From the NCBI RefSeq assembly GCF_017301735.1, contig NZ_CP071090.1:8050001-8114000 (forward strand): a DNA stretch of 64,000 nt. Direction: 5' to 3'. Below are positions 44,618 through 53,512 of the stretch, in pieces. The notes below the pieces were generated by a model. It worked only from the letters and a program-made list of their open reading frames with translations, made no database searches and was not told the DNA's origin. The position numbers and the translations under genes are program-made. The stretch comes from Pyxidicoccus parkwaysis (GTDB lineage: Bacteria; Myxococcota; Myxococcia; Myxococcales; Myxococcaceae). Each line of letters opens with the position of its first letter. Position 1 is the stretch's first letter.

Positions 44618-46369
44618 ATGCAGACGTGGCGTTTGATATTGCTTTCGGGGCTCCTGAGTACCTTGTCCCTCGGCTGCTCCGAGGACTCGGAGCCAACACC
44701 GGACAGTGGGACGGCGGTGGACGGTGGGGCCGTCGGGGACGCAGGCTCGGATGCGGGCCAGGCCACGGATGACGCGGGCACCGGGACGGTGGACGCGGGC
44801 GCTGACGCGGGCAGCGATTCAGATGCGGGCACGGAGCCAGCGGACTCCGGCTCCGACGCGGGCACCGATGGTGGTATCGGCTCTATCGACGGCGGCACGG
44901 ATGCGGGTCCTGCGGACGACGTGGTGCACGTGCGGCGCTTCATGCGCTACCGCACGGCCGCCGGCATCACGCAGGTGCCGGAAGACTTCACGAAGAACCC
45001 GGTGGAGCTGTTCGTCGAGGACGGCGACGCGCTCGTTCCCGTTCCGGGCCAGGCCGCTGGGCCGGGGGAGCTCGCCTTCCCCGACGTGCCCCACGTCACC
45101 TACTACCTGAAGGTCGGCACCGAATACGTCAAGACGGACGTGCGCAGCGTGGACCTGAGCATCAACAAGCTGGGCCGCCCGGACATCCAGGCCCTCCAAT
45201 ATCCCTCCACGGCCTACCTGGATCTGCGTGGGCTGGACCCCTGGCAGGAGTACCGGTTTGACTCTTCTCAGGGCCCGCTCGCGGAGACGGCCTGGTCCCA
45301 GCTTCAACTCCTCTCGGAGGAGCTCGGCCTCAACGCCGACATGACACCCGACTACGTGCAGGACGGCTGGGAATATGCGGTTGGCCCGGTGCACCTCTCT
45401 ATCGGCTCGAACCCGATGCCCCGGTTCGAGGAAGCCCGGGGTGACAGGGCGCGAGTGGTTCAGTTGTCGCCTCAACCGCTCTACAGCGCCCCGCTGCCCG
45501 ATGGAGGCATCCAGGAATACGTCTCGGCGGTCCGCGCGCTGCACCTTCCCCCGTTCTCCCACGACGGCACCCAGGAGCTGCCCGTCGCGGGAACGCTCGA
45601 GCCGCTGTCCATGCAGGAGTTCCCGCTGGACTGGAAGGTCTCCGCCTTCGCGGCCCACGTCGCCGAGGTGAACCCGGCGGCGGTGCTTCGCGGCCCCTAC
45701 TTCGATTTGTACCCGGCCGCGTACGGGCTGGCTGACGGCTGGTTCGGGTACTCGGGATTCCTGCTCGACCTCAGCCGCCCCTTCGGTCTCGGCACCGACG
45801 TTTCGGGCACCCTCGTCTACGGCAATCCCTATCCCGCGGACTGGGGCCTCGTGGCCCGGGCCTCCGTCCCCTTTGCCGTCAGGGTCCGGGCCGACAACAA
45901 CGGAGAAATCTTCCGGATGGCGACCAGCATGACCGTGAGCCGCCGGGTCACTCCCGGAGACACGCGGCCCTTCGTCCCGGGCATCCTGCCGCCTCGCGAG
46001 CTGACCCTGGATGGAACGGAGGCCTACAGCTCGCGCCACCTCTCGGCGGGCACCCACGTCCTCGAATGGAAGCCTCCACCGGGCGCGCAGGCGGACGCCT
46101 ACCTGGTGACGCTGTACCGTCGCGACTACGGCGGCCCGAATGGCCCTACCTTCGTGACGGCCGCGCGGCTCTACACGGATGGAAGCGCCACCTCCATCCG
46201 GCTCCCGGAGGGCCTCTTGCAGCCGACGACGCTGTACTTCCTGACCGTGCAGGCCTACGACGTGGAGGGGTTCTCGCCGGAGCGGCCCCTGGCGCTCCGG
46301 GACGCCGTGGACTTCAGCGACGCGGCGGCGCTCAGCGGACTGCTCAGCACGCACCCGCAGCCGCAGTGA
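44618..46369 (+). CDS. Lipoprotein with Asp/Ala/Gly-rich linker, tandem paralogue 2
   Basis: 583 residues from ATG 44618; an in-frame ATG at 44519 would spoil the signal peptide. Lipobox LSLGC after MQTWRLILLSGLLST. The linker (about 25-100) is a DAG/DSG repeat (GDAGSDAGQATDDAG and similar), typical of myxobacterial lipoproteins. The body aligns with paralogue 1: SAVRALHLPPFSHDGTQEL, EFPLDWKVSAFAAHVAEV, a GYSGF-type segment, LVYGNPYPADWGLVARA and LTLDGTEAYSSRH, then an FN3-like end. The linkers diverged completely while the body was kept, which suggests that the linkers only act as spacers. Function unknown. Confidence 0.85.
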   Translation: MQTWRLILLSGLLSTLSLGCSEDSEPTPDSGTAVDGGAVGDAGSDAGQATDDAGTGTVDAGADAGSDSDAGTEPADSGSDAGTDGGIGSIDGGTDAGPADDVVHVRRFMRYRTAAGITQVPEDFTKNPVELFVEDGDALVPVPGQAAGPGELAFPDVPHVTYYLKVGTEYVKTDVRSVDLSINKLGRPDIQALQYPSTAYLDLRGLDPWQEYRFDSSQGPLAETAWSQLQLLSEELGLNADMTPDYVQDGWEYAVGPVHLSIGSNPMPRFEEARGDRARVVQLSPQPLYSAPLPDGGIQEYVSAVRALHLPPFSHDGTQELPVAGTLEPLSMQEFPLDWKVSAFAAHVAEVNPAAVLRGPYFDLYPAAYGLADGWFGYSGFLLDLSRPFGLGTDVSGTLVYGNPYPADWGLVARASVPFAVRVRADNNGEIFRMATSMTVSRRVTPGDTRPFVPGILPPRELTLDGTEAYSSRHLSAGTHVLEWKPPPGAQADAYLVTLYRRDYGGPNGPTFVTAARLYTDGSATSIRLPEGLLQPTTLYFLTVQAYDVEGFSPERPLALRDAVDFSDAAALSGLLSTHPQPQ

Positions 46370-46378
46370 CACGGGGCG

Positions 46379-46402
46379 GGGCCGGTGGGCATCCACCGGC
46401 CC
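46379..46402. terminator. Bidirectional terminator hairpin
   Basis: Ten-base perfect stem GGGCCGGTGG (46379-46388) and CCACCGGCCC (46393-46402) with loop GCAT, followed by TTA. It lies ten bases after the lipoprotein stop and just before the end of the convergent MFS gene. Confidence 0.75.
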
Positions 46403-46409
46403 TTACGCC

Positions 46410-47780
46410 TCAAGCGTCGGAAGCGGGCTCCGTCCGGCCAGGAGCGAACACCGCCAGCACCAGCGCCGCGGTAGCAGTGAGGCCCGCGGCGATGGCGAAC
46501 TGCGAGGCGAAGTGTCCGCGAGCCAGCGCCAGCAGGGCCACCGACAGCGAGCCACCCAAAAGGCGCATCGCATAGAGGCTGCTGGTGACGATGCCCCGGT
46601 GGTGCCACGGCGCGCGGGACTGGGGACCGATGAGCGAGGTGCTCGCCGCCGGCCCCAGGCCGAGCCCGAGAATCCCCAGGCCGGTGAGCGCCGCGGGCAC
46701 GCCCCACCCGAGCGCCGCGGACAGCGAGAGGAACCCCGCGCCCACCGCCGCCACCGCGAAGCTCACGCCCGCGCTCAGCCGCATGCCGCCGCGCACCAGC
46801 AACTTCACGCCGAAGGTGGAGCCCACGGACCAGCCGAGCAGCATCGGCAGCAGCGCGAGGCCCGCGGCCACCGGCGTGTGCCCGCCCTGCTCCGTCATCC
46901 ACAGCGGCACCCACGCGGCCATGCTGTAGAGCAGCGCGCCACCGGCGATGCTGCCCGCCACGCCAGTCAGCACGGTGCGGTCCTTGAGCAACTCCGCCGG
47001 CATCAGCGGATTCATGGAGCCGCGCTGCTGGCGCACCAGCACCGAGCCCACCGTCACCGCGCCCAGCGCGCACAGCCACCGCACGTCCGCGTGCCCGGGC
47101 TCCAGCGCGAAGAGGAGCAGCGCCGCGGTGCTGCCGGCCAGCACGGGGCCCCACTTGTCCAGGCTCACGTCGGCGCGGCGCGGCGGGTCGCGGTAGGAGA
47201 GGAACAGCAGCGTCGCGGCGAACAGCCCCACGGGCAGGTTGACGAGGAACACCCAGCGCCACGACGCGTGCATCACCAGCCACCCGCCGATGAGCGGGCC
47301 CAGGCTGTTGCCCACGGCCCATGCGCCGGTGAAGAGGCCCTGCACGGCGGCGCGCTCGCGCAGCGTGTAGAGGTCCGCGCTGATGGTGAGCGTGGTGGGC
47401 TGGAGCGCGCCCGCGCCCAGGCCCTGCATCACCCGGAAGGCGATGAGCATGGGCACGGACTCGGACAGGCCGCACAGCGCCGAGCCCACGAGGAACAGGC
47501 CCATGCCGGCGAAGAAGACGGGCCTGCGGCCGAGCCGGTCCGCGAGCTTGCCGGAGATGAGCACGCCCACGGTGGAGGCGAAGAGGAAGGCGGAGAAGAC
47601 CCACGGATAGAGCTGCTGGCCGCCGAGCTCGCGGGTGATGGTGGGCATGGCGCTCGTCACCACCGTGCCCTCGAAGGCGCTGACCACCAGGGCCAGCAAC
47701 ACCGCCCCGGTGGCCAGCCGCCGAGCCGTGCCCGGACGCGCGCTGGCCAGGGGCTCCACCGTCAAGCCGCTTCCATCCAT
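46410..47780 (-). CDS. MFS multidrug exporter, DHA2 (14-helix) family
   Basis: 456 residues from ATG 47780. Helix 1 holds SAFEGTVVTSAMPTITREL (DHA2-type motif D1 region); after helix 2 the MFS motif A GKLADRLGRRPVFF; motif C in helix 5 (GAWAVGNSLGPLIGGWLV), typical of drug:proton antiporters. Fourteen hydrophobic stretches can be traced. Expected to expel drugs or secondary metabolites using the proton gradient. The divergent LysR regulator and shared 70-base spacer with two LysR operators indicate that the exporter is inducible by an unknown ligand. Confidence 0.92.
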   Translation of the reverse strand: MDGSGLTVEPLASARPGTARRLATGAVLLALVVSAFEGTVVTSAMPTITRELGGQQLYPWVFSAFLFASTVGVLISGKLADRLGRRPVFFAGMGLFLVGSALCGLSESVPMLIAFRVMQGLGAGALQPTTLTISADLYTLRERAAVQGLFTGAWAVGNSLGPLIGGWLVMHASWRWVFLVNLPVGLFAATLLFLSYRDPPRRADVSLDKWGPVLAGSTAALLLFALEPGHADVRWLCALGAVTVGSVLVRQQRGSMNPLMPAELLKDRTVLTGVAGSIAGGALLYSMAAWVPLWMTEQGGHTPVAAGLALLPMLLGWSVGSTFGVKLLVRGGMRLSAGVSFAVAAVGAGFLSLSAALGWGVPAALTGLGILGLGLGPAASTSLIGPQSRAPWHHRGIVTSSLYAMRLLGGSLSVALLALARGHFASQFAIAAGLTATAALVLAVFAPGRTEPASDA

Positions 47781-47807
47781 GCTCTACCTCTACGCCCCGG
47801 AGGGCCA

Positions 47808-47851
47808 TGCGGAAACCGCATCTTGCGCATAGACTCCTTGCGGAAAGCGCA
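47808..47851. promoter_or_regulatory. Two T-N11-A LysR operator sites between exporter and regulator
   Basis: Site 1 TGCGGAAACCGCA (47808-47820) is a perfect dyad; site 2 TGCGGAAAGCGCA (47839-47851) differs at one base. Their start points are 31 bases apart, about three helical turns, as expected for the two half-tetramer contacts of a LysR protein. Site 2 runs into the regulator's own start codon, consistent with autorepression. Confidence 0.75.
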
Positions 47852-48762
47852 TGACCACCGAACAGCTCAGGGCCTTCCTCCAGGTGGCGCACGAGGGCCG
47901 CCTGTCCATCGCCGCGCGGGGGCTGGGACTGTCCCAGTCTGGCCTGTCGCGCCAGTTGCAGTCACTGGAGGCGGAGCTGGGCACGCGCCTGCTCGTCCGC
48001 ACGCCCAACGGGGCGGTGCTCACGGACGCGGGCGAGCGCTTCCTGCCGCATGCCCAGCGCGCGCTGGAGGCGCTGTCCAAGGGCACCTCGGAGCTGGAGC
48101 GGCTGTCGAGCACGCCCCAGGGCGGAGTCTCCCTGGGCACGCTGCACACGGTGGGCGCGTACCTGATGCCGGACATCATCCCCGCCTTCGCGCAGCGCTT
48201 CCCGGAGGTGCGGCCCCGGCTGAGCGAGGGCATGGCCCCGGCGCTGGAGGAGAGCGTGGCGCGGGGCGGATTGGACCTGGCCATCATCTCGCTGCCGGTG
48301 CGGAGGGCGGACCTGGTGGCGCAGAAGCTGTGGGAGGAGCGGCTGACGCTGGTGGTGCCGCGAGGCCACCGGCTGGCGCGACAGGGCAAGCCGGTGGCGC
48401 TGGGCGAGGTGGTGGAGGAGTCGTGGGTGGTGATTCCCGGCATGAGCGGCACGCGCGCACTGGAGGCGGAGTGCGAGGCGCGCGGAGTGACGCCGAGGCT
48501 GGCGCTGGAGACGGACAACGCGGAGGGCATCCGCCGCATGGTGGAGCGCGGGCTGGGCGTGGCGCTGGTGCCGGAGCTCATGACACGAGACCACCAGGCG
48601 CGAGGCTTCGACGTGGTGCCGCTGGTGCGCAGCCCGAAGCGGCAGGTGGCGCTGGTGCACCGGGGTGAGGGCTACCTCACGGCGGCGGCGCGAGCGCTGA
48701 AGACCTTCATCGTGGACAGCGTGCGCGTGATGCCCGAGCCTTGGGGAAGAGGCCCACGATGA
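47851..48762 (+). CDS. LysR-family transcriptional regulator
   Basis: 303 residues from ATG 47851. The N-terminal winged helix-turn-helix (1-60) reads TTEQLRAFLQVAHEGRLSIAARGLGLSQSGLSRQLQSLEAELGTRLL..., with the LysR signature split here only for length; the effector-binding domain (~90-290) contains the usual GxLxxG and PGM/GLGVALVPE elements. Divergent from the MFS exporter, which it probably controls, and from which two T-N11-A boxes separate it. Its stop overlaps the next gene's start (ATGA), so the enzyme downstream may belong to the same regulon. Confidence 0.93.
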   Translation: MTTEQLRAFLQVAHEGRLSIAARGLGLSQSGLSRQLQSLEAELGTRLLVRTPNGAVLTDAGERFLPHAQRALEALSKGTSELERLSSTPQGGVSLGTLHTVGAYLMPDIIPAFAQRFPEVRPRLSEGMAPALEESVARGGLDLAIISLPVRRADLVAQKLWEERLTLVVPRGHRLARQGKPVALGEVVEESWVVIPGMSGTRALEAECEARGVTPRLALETDNAEGIRRMVERGLGVALVPELMTRDHQARGFDVVPLVRSPKRQVALVHRGEGYLTAAARALKTFIVDSVRVMPEPWGRGPR

Positions 48763-49547
48763 CGACGAAGGTGATGACGTTCAACGTGCTGCAAGGAGGC
48801 GAGGAGCGCTTCGACGACATCCTCAACTTCCTGGCGCGCGCTTCCCCGGACGTGCTGGTGCTGCAGGAGTGCGTGGGCTGGGACGACGGAGGCCGGCTGC
48901 GGCGCGTGGCGGAGGCGCTGGAGGTGCCGCAGGACGACGCGCACCTGGTGCTGGGGCAGTCGCGCTCGCGAGGCAGCGGGCGCTGCTACCACGTGGCGGT
49001 GGTGAGCCGTCCCGGGCTGCGCTCGGTGAGCGTGCACAACAACCGGCACTTCCTGGGGCACTGCATCGTCCAGTGCGAGCTGGACATGAACGGGCCGGTG
49101 ACGCTGTTCGGGACGCACTTCGACGCGCACCAGGAGAAGCTCCGGTACGTGGAGGCGCGCTTCCTGCGCTCGCTGATGGACGCGGAGGCGTTCCGCGAGG
49201 GGCAGTACCTGCTCGCGGGCGACTTGAATTCGCTGTCGCGGAAGGACCCGTACCCGGTGGATTTGGAGGACCGGCTGAGGAAGGCGGGGACGGATAAGTA
49301 CGGGCATCCGCCGCGCTTCGACGTCATCGACGACGTGGAGGAGTACGGCTGGGTGGACGCGTTGCAGGCGCGGCCGGCGACGCAGAAGTGGGTGACGGCG
49401 CGGAGGAACCGGGGCGGGGTGACGATTGATTACCGCACGGACTACGTCTTCGCGTCGCCGAGGATGGCGGAGCGGCTGGTGTCGGCGGAGGTCCTGGAGG
49501 TGGGAGACATCTCGGACCACAACCCGCTGGTGGCGACGTTCCGTTGA
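48759..49547 (+). CDS. Cytosolic endonuclease/exonuclease/phosphatase-fold enzyme
   Basis: 262 residues from ATG 48759, overlapping the LysR stop by four bases. Complete EEP catalytic set: MTFNVLQGG (Asn), VLVLQECVGW (Glu), FGTHFDAH (His), LAGDLNSLS (Asp and Asn), TDYVFAS (Asp) and ISDHNPLVATF (Asp-His). No signal peptide, so intracellular. Family members cut DNA, phosphoinositides, sphingomyelin or nucleotide cofactors; the lack of an AP-endonuclease-type insertion leaves the substrate open. The translational coupling to a LysR regulator of an exporter suggests a detoxification context. Confidence 0.88.
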   Translation: MTTKVMTFNVLQGGEERFDDILNFLARASPDVLVLQECVGWDDGGRLRRVAEALEVPQDDAHLVLGQSRSRGSGRCYHVAVVSRPGLRSVSVHNNRHFLGHCIVQCELDMNGPVTLFGTHFDAHQEKLRYVEARFLRSLMDAEAFREGQYLLAGDLNSLSRKDPYPVDLEDRLRKAGTDKYGHPPRFDVIDDVEEYGWVDALQARPATQKWVTARRNRGGVTIDYRTDYVFASPRMAERLVSAEVLEVGDISDHNPLVATFR

Positions 49548-49565
49548 GGGACACAGGAGGGAGAC

Positions 49566-50051
49566 ATGGCGAGGACGGACAGCTTCGTTGAGTACACGGT
49601 GGAGTTGCTGGAGAAGCTCGGGCCGGTGCAGTCGAGGTCGATGTTCGGCGGGTGGGGGCTGTACTTCGGCGGAAGGATGTTTGGCCTCATCGCGGAGGGT
49701 CAGCTCTTCCTGAAGGTGGATGACGTCACGAAGCCGGACTTCCAGGCGGCGGGGTGCCGGCCGTTCGTCTACGAGGGCGCGGGCAAGGCGGTGGAGATGG
49801 GCTACTGGACGCCGCCCGCGGACGCGGCGGACGACGCGTATGCACTGCTGCCGTGGGCACGCAAGGCGGTGGACGCGGCACAGCGGGCGGCGCTGAAGAA
49901 GGCGCCGAAGAAGAAGGCCGTGGCGAAAAAGGCGGCGCCCAAGAAGACGGCTGCGGTAAAGAAGGCGGCTCCTGCGCGGAAGACGGCGGCTCCGAAGAAG
50001 AAAGCGGCGAAGAAGCCCGCTTCGAAGAAGAAGGCAGCGCGCAAGTCCTGA
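49566..50051 (+). CDS. TfoX N-terminal-domain protein with histone H1-like Lys/Ala/Pro tail
   Basis: 161 residues from ATG 49566. The first ~105 residues match the TfoX_N domain (RSMFGGWGLYFGGRMFGLIAEGQLFLKVD, then GYWTPPADAADD). The last ~52 residues consist of Lys/Ala/Pro repeats (KKAPKKKAVAKKAAP and similar) with the look of histone H1 or Myxococcus-type basic nucleoid tails; net charge is strongly positive, so nonspecific DNA binding is expected. In gamma-proteobacteria TfoX/Sxy activates competence genes; here the C-terminal TfoX domain is absent. A nucleoid or DNA-uptake-related role is inference. Confidence 0.85.
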   Translation: MARTDSFVEYTVELLEKLGPVQSRSMFGGWGLYFGGRMFGLIAEGQLFLKVDDVTKPDFQAAGCRPFVYEGAGKAVEMGYWTPPADAADDAYALLPWARKAVDAAQRAALKKAPKKKAVAKKAAPKKTAAVKKAAPARKTAAPKKKAAKKPASKKKAARKS

Positions 50052-50063
50052 GCCTGAGCGAGT

Positions 50064-50387
50064 CTACTGAATGCGCAGCGCCCGGGCGCGCTTCAGCCAG
50101 TACCCCGGACGCTGGCGCACGTGGGCAATGGCCAGGACCACGACTCGGTTCTCCAGGACGACGTAGGGCAACACAAAGGGGAAACCAGGAAGCAGGAAGC
50201 GGCGGATGACCGGGCCCTTACGCACTCCGGGCCACGGAGGCCAGGTCTCCGGAGCCTCTTCGATGGCATCGAGCGCCCGGAGCACCGCAACCGCGAAGTC
50301 ATCTCCCAGCCCCGGGCTGCGTCCCTCGTACCAGGTAGCGGCGGCGGACAGCTCGCTCCGGGCCTCCTCATTCAACTCGACACGCAC
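50064..50387 (-). CDS. ParE/RelE-superfamily toxin
   Basis: 107 residues from GTG 50387, preceded by GGAGG that lies in the end of the antitoxin gene; extension further upstream would run through the antitoxin in another frame. Starts MRVELNEEARSELSAAATWYEGRSPGLGDDF, shown here only as segments ELNEEARSEL and WYEGRSPGLGDDF, typical of ParE-like toxins; the core strand pair has IRRFLLPGFPFVLPYVV and VLAIAHVRQRPGYW, with the terminal Arg/Tyr residues usual for the fold. Poisons gyrase (ParE) or cleaves mRNA (RelE); sequence does not decide, ParE slightly favoured. Partner antitoxin is directly upstream. Confidence 0.88.
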   Translation of the reverse strand: MRVELNEEARSELSAAATWYEGRSPGLGDDFAVAVLRALDAIEEAPETWPPWPGVRKGPVIRRFLLPGFPFVLPYVVLENRVVVLAIAHVRQRPGYWLKRARALRIQ

Positions 50388-50395
50388 AGACGGGC

Positions 50396-50644
50396 TCAGC
50401 CTCCGCGACGCACGCGCAACTGTGCCCGCACTTCCTCGATGACCTGGCGCGCGTCGTACGTCTTCGCCTCGCCGGAGACAACATCCTGGGCGCGGCGCTC
50501 GAGCTCCGTCGTCCACTCGGCTTCGACGTCAGCCCCAGCGTCACCCTCTTCGAGGCTGAGCAGCAACTTGTGAGCAAGCCGGGCCCGCTCCTCGGGCGGA
50601 AGCTGGAGTGCGTCGGGCAGGAGTTCGTCCGCGGAGGAGGCCAT
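50396..50644 (-). CDS. Antitoxin of the Unstab_antitox (PF09720-like) type
   Basis: 82 residues from ATG 50644. Short, acidic, helical: LPDALQLPPEERARLAHKLLLSLEE is the family core, followed by EWTTELERRAQDVVSGEAKTYDARQVIEEVRAQL, of which only the E-W...R pattern is shared. Antidote to the ParE-like toxin, eight bases downstream. The family usually autorepresses through an operator; an inverted repeat abuts its start codon. Confidence 0.87.
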   Translation of the reverse strand: MASSADELLPDALQLPPEERARLAHKLLLSLEEGDAGADVEAEWTTELERRAQDVVSGEAKTYDARQVIEEVRAQLRVRRGG

Positions 50645-50672
50645 GCATCAAGTCTAGCACCGGCATTGATGC
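50645..50672. promoter_or_regulatory. Candidate toxin-antitoxin operator
   Basis: Inverted repeat GCATCAA (50645-50651) and TTGATGC (50666-50672) separated by 14 bases, immediately next to the antitoxin start codon. On the minus strand TAGACT sits in the middle (50656-50651), a possible -10 box that would give an almost leaderless mRNA. Confidence 0.5.
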
Positions 50673-50742
50673 GCGGCTGCTCGCACGGCCAGAGAAGTCT
50701 TCGACACGGCAGTCAAGCAGCCGGGCGGATTCTCCCACCGCT

Positions 50743-52392
50743 TCACGCCGTCTTGATGCCCGCCGCGTCCTCCAGTCCCAGCTCGGGAATGGACAGCTCG
50801 CGCATGCGGAACTTCTGCACCTTCCCCGTCACCGTCATCGGGAACGCGTCCACGAACTTCCAGTAGCGCGGCACCTTGTACGTGGAAATCTTCCCCGTGC
50901 AGTGCTTCGTCAATTCCTCCGCCGTGAGCGTCACGCCGGGCTTCGCCTTCACCCAGGCCATCACCTCCTCGCCGTACTTCTTGCTCGGCACGCCGATGAC
51001 CTGCGCCTCGCTCACGCCCGGGTGCGTGTGGAGGAACTCCTCCACCTCGCGCGGGTAGATGTTCTCCCCGCCACGGATGATCATGTCCTTGATGCGGCCG
51101 ACAATCTTCACGTAGCCGTCCGCGTCCATCGTGGCCAGGTCGCCCGTGTGCATCCACCCGGCCCTGTCCACCGCCGCCTCCGTGGCCTGCGGGTTCTCCC
51201 AGTAGCCCAGCATCACGCTGTACCCGCGCGTACACAGCTCACCCGGCTGTCCACGCGGCACCACTCCGCCACTGTCCGGGTCCACAATCTTCACCTCCAG
51301 GTGCGGATGGATGCGCCCCACCGTGGACACGCGCTTGTCCAGCGGGTCATCCAGCGCGCTCTGCGTGGACACCGGCGACGTCTCCGTCATCCCGTAGCAG
51401 ATGGTGACCTCGCGCATGTTCATCCGCGACTGCACCTGCTTCATCACCTCCACCGGACACGGCGAGCCCGCCATGACGCCCGTGCGAAGTGACTTCAAGT
51501 CGAACTCGCCGAAGCGCGGGTGGTCCAGCTCCGCGATGAACATCGTCGGTACGCCGTACAGCGACGTGCACCGCTCCGCCTGCACCGTCTGCAGCACCGC
51601 CAGCGCGTCGAACGCCTCGCCCGGAATCACCATCGTCGAGCCATGTGACGTGCAGGCCAAGTTGCCAATCACCATGCCGAAGCAGTGGTAGAAGGGCACG
51701 GGGATGCACACGCGGTCCTCCGGCCCGTAGCGGAGAATCTCCCCGATGAAGAACCCGTTGTTCAGCACGTTGTGGTGAGACAGCGTGGCGCCCTTCGGAA
51801 AGCCCGTCGTCCCGGACGTGTACTGGATGTTGATGGGGTCATCGAACTGGAGCGACGCCTCGCGCTGCGCCAGCGTCGCCTCGCTCACGTGCTTCGCGTT
51901 GGAGAGCAGCAGCTGCCAGTCGTCATCCATCACCAACGTCACGCGCAGGCCGGGGCAGCGCGGGCGGACCTCCTCCACCATGGCCTTGTAGTCCGTCTGC
52001 CGGAAGCCGCGCGCCAGCAGCAGCACGCCGACGCCGGACTGGTTGAGCGCGTACTCCAGCTCGGAGCTGCGGTAGGCCGGGTTGAGGTTGACGAGGATGG
52101 CGCCGATGCGCGCGGTGGCGTACTGGGCCACCACCCACTCGAAGCGATTGGGAGACCAGATGCCCACCCGGTCCCCCTTCTCCACGCCCAGCGCCAACAG
52201 CCCCAGCGCCACCTGCGTCGTGGTGTCCCAGAGCTGCCGGTACGTGGCCCGGTAGTTCTGCGAGGCCACCACCAGCGCCTCCCGGTCTCCATGACGCTCG
52301 ACGGTGCGGCGCAGGTTCTGACCAATCGTCTCGCCGAGCATCGGGGTGGAGCTGGTGCCGTGGACGTAGGAAGGCGCCGGAGCGTGGTTCAT
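50743..52392 (-). CDS. AMP-forming acyl-CoA synthetase
   Basis: 549 residues from ATG 52392 (upstream in-frame ATG codons lack coding bias). ANL-superfamily adenylating enzyme: AMP loop [20 protein letters not shown] (acyl-pocket and dimer region), YGMTETSP, hinge [21 protein letters not shown] with the A8 turn, and C-terminal TGKVQK with the catalytic Lys. It activates a fatty or other carboxylic acid to the acyl-AMP and then the CoA thioester. The overall form fits medium- or long-chain acyl-CoA synthetases such as YngI. Monocistronic; possibly used in beta-oxidation, important in myxobacterial development. Confidence 0.93.
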   Translation of the reverse strand: MNHAPAPSYVHGTSSTPMLGETIGQNLRRTVERHGDREALVVASQNYRATYRQLWDTTTQVALGLLALGVEKGDRVGIWSPNRFEWVVAQYATARIGAILVNLNPAYRSSELEYALNQSGVGVLLLARGFRQTDYKAMVEEVRPRCPGLRVTLVMDDDWQLLLSNAKHVSEATLAQREASLQFDDPINIQYTSGTTGFPKGATLSHHNVLNNGFFIGEILRYGPEDRVCIPVPFYHCFGMVIGNLACTSHGSTMVIPGEAFDALAVLQTVQAERCTSLYGVPTMFIAELDHPRFGEFDLKSLRTGVMAGSPCPVEVMKQVQSRMNMREVTICYGMTETSPVSTQSALDDPLDKRVSTVGRIHPHLEVKIVDPDSGGVVPRGQPGELCTRGYSVMLGYWENPQATEAAVDRAGWMHTGDLATMDADGYVKIVGRIKDMIIRGGENIYPREVEEFLHTHPGVSEAQVIGVPSKKYGEEVMAWVKAKPGVTLTAEELTKHCTGKISTYKVPRYWKFVDAFPMTVTGKVQKFRMRELSIPELGLEDAAGIKTA

Positions 52393-52636
52393 GAGGCCAT
52401 CGTCCCGCCCCCGACCGGGGCGCGGCAAGGGCATGCCAGGGCTGGCCCACGCGGCGCCGCGAACAATGAGCACGCGTCACCCCGCCGCCTGCCCGGTCTC
52501 CAGCCGGAGCGGCCCGCCCGTGCCTCCCGCCCCGCCGCGTCCACCTGTCCCCTGTCCTACATCTCCAGGGTTGCGCGCCCGCTTCCGGCGCCGAGCCGGC
52601 ATTCAAGCCGTGCGGCGCTCGCACGCGACGCGTTAA

Positions 52637-53494
52637 ATGGGACGGCACATGGACGACTCCCACTCCCGGCTGGTCGCGGCCCTCCTCGAGGCCCGGCAGC
52701 GACACTGCTTCCCTCCCGACGTGCGCCGCGCGGCGCCCGAGTTCGTCGGACAGGTCCTCGGCCTGCTCTTCCCGCACTTCGCCGAGCGCCTGGAGTGCAC
52801 CGCCGCCGCCGTCCGCCGAGACGTCACCACCGTGGAGGCCAGCCTCCACCGCATCCGCGAGACGCTCGCGCCGCTGTACCCCGAAATCAATCCGTCCCTG
52901 CCCATGCGCTTCATGGAGCGGCTGCCCGACCTCTATGACTGGCTCCGCCAGGACGCCGAGGCCATCTTCGAGGCGGACCCCGCTGCCCGCACCGTGGACG
53001 AGGTCATCCTCACGTACCCGGGCTTCTACGCCATCGCCATCTACCGCGTGGCCAATGCGCTGCACGCGCTGGGCTTCCCGCTGCTGCCGCGCCTGCTCAC
53101 CGAGTACGCCCACCAGCGCACCGGCGTGGACATCCACCCCGGCGCCAGCATCGGCCGGCGCTTCGTCATCGACCACGGCACCGGCGTCGTCATCGGCGAG
53201 ACGACGCTCATCGGTGACAACGTGAAGCTCTACCAGGGCGTCACCCTGGGCGCGCTCATGGTGGAGAAGGCGCTGGCGGACAAGAAGCGCCACCCGACAA
53301 TTGAAGACGACGTGGTGGTGTATGCGAATGCCACCATCCTCGGCGGTGAGACGGTGGTGGGCCGGGGCAGCATCATCGCCGGCAACGCCTGGCTCACGCA
53401 GAGCGTCCCCCCGCAGTCCGTCGTCACCCGCCGCAGCGAAGTGCGTCCACGCGGCGCGGATGGAACGCTGGACGCACTCGAGTTCCACATCTGA
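52637..53494 (+). CDS. cysE: Serine O-acetyltransferase
   Basis: 285 residues from ATG 52637; ATG 52649 with a better-spaced GGGA is an equally good start. Converts serine and acetyl-CoA to O-acetylserine for cysteine synthesis. The N-terminal helical SATase domain (LPDLYDWLRQDAEAIFEADPAA...) is followed by a left-handed beta-helix with hexapeptide repeats (IHPGASIG, VIDHGTGVVIGE, YQGVTLGA, VVVYANATILGGETVVG). The catalytic His is in DHGTG. The chain ends EFHI: a C-terminal Ile is what CysK binds to form the cysteine synthase complex, and cysK follows after 18 bases. The size with an N-terminal ~110-residue extension fits EpsC-like members. Confidence 0.92.
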   Translation: MGRHMDDSHSRLVAALLEARQRHCFPPDVRRAAPEFVGQVLGLLFPHFAERLECTAAAVRRDVTTVEASLHRIRETLAPLYPEINPSLPMRFMERLPDLYDWLRQDAEAIFEADPAARTVDEVILTYPGFYAIAIYRVANALHALGFPLLPRLLTEYAHQRTGVDIHPGASIGRRFVIDHGTGVVIGETTLIGDNVKLYQGVTLGALMVEKALADKKRHPTIEDDVVVYANATILGGETVVGRGSIIAGNAWLTQSVPPQSVVTRRSEVRPRGADGTLDALEFHI

Positions 53495-53512
53495 CCTGAC
53501 GAGGCCCAAGAC

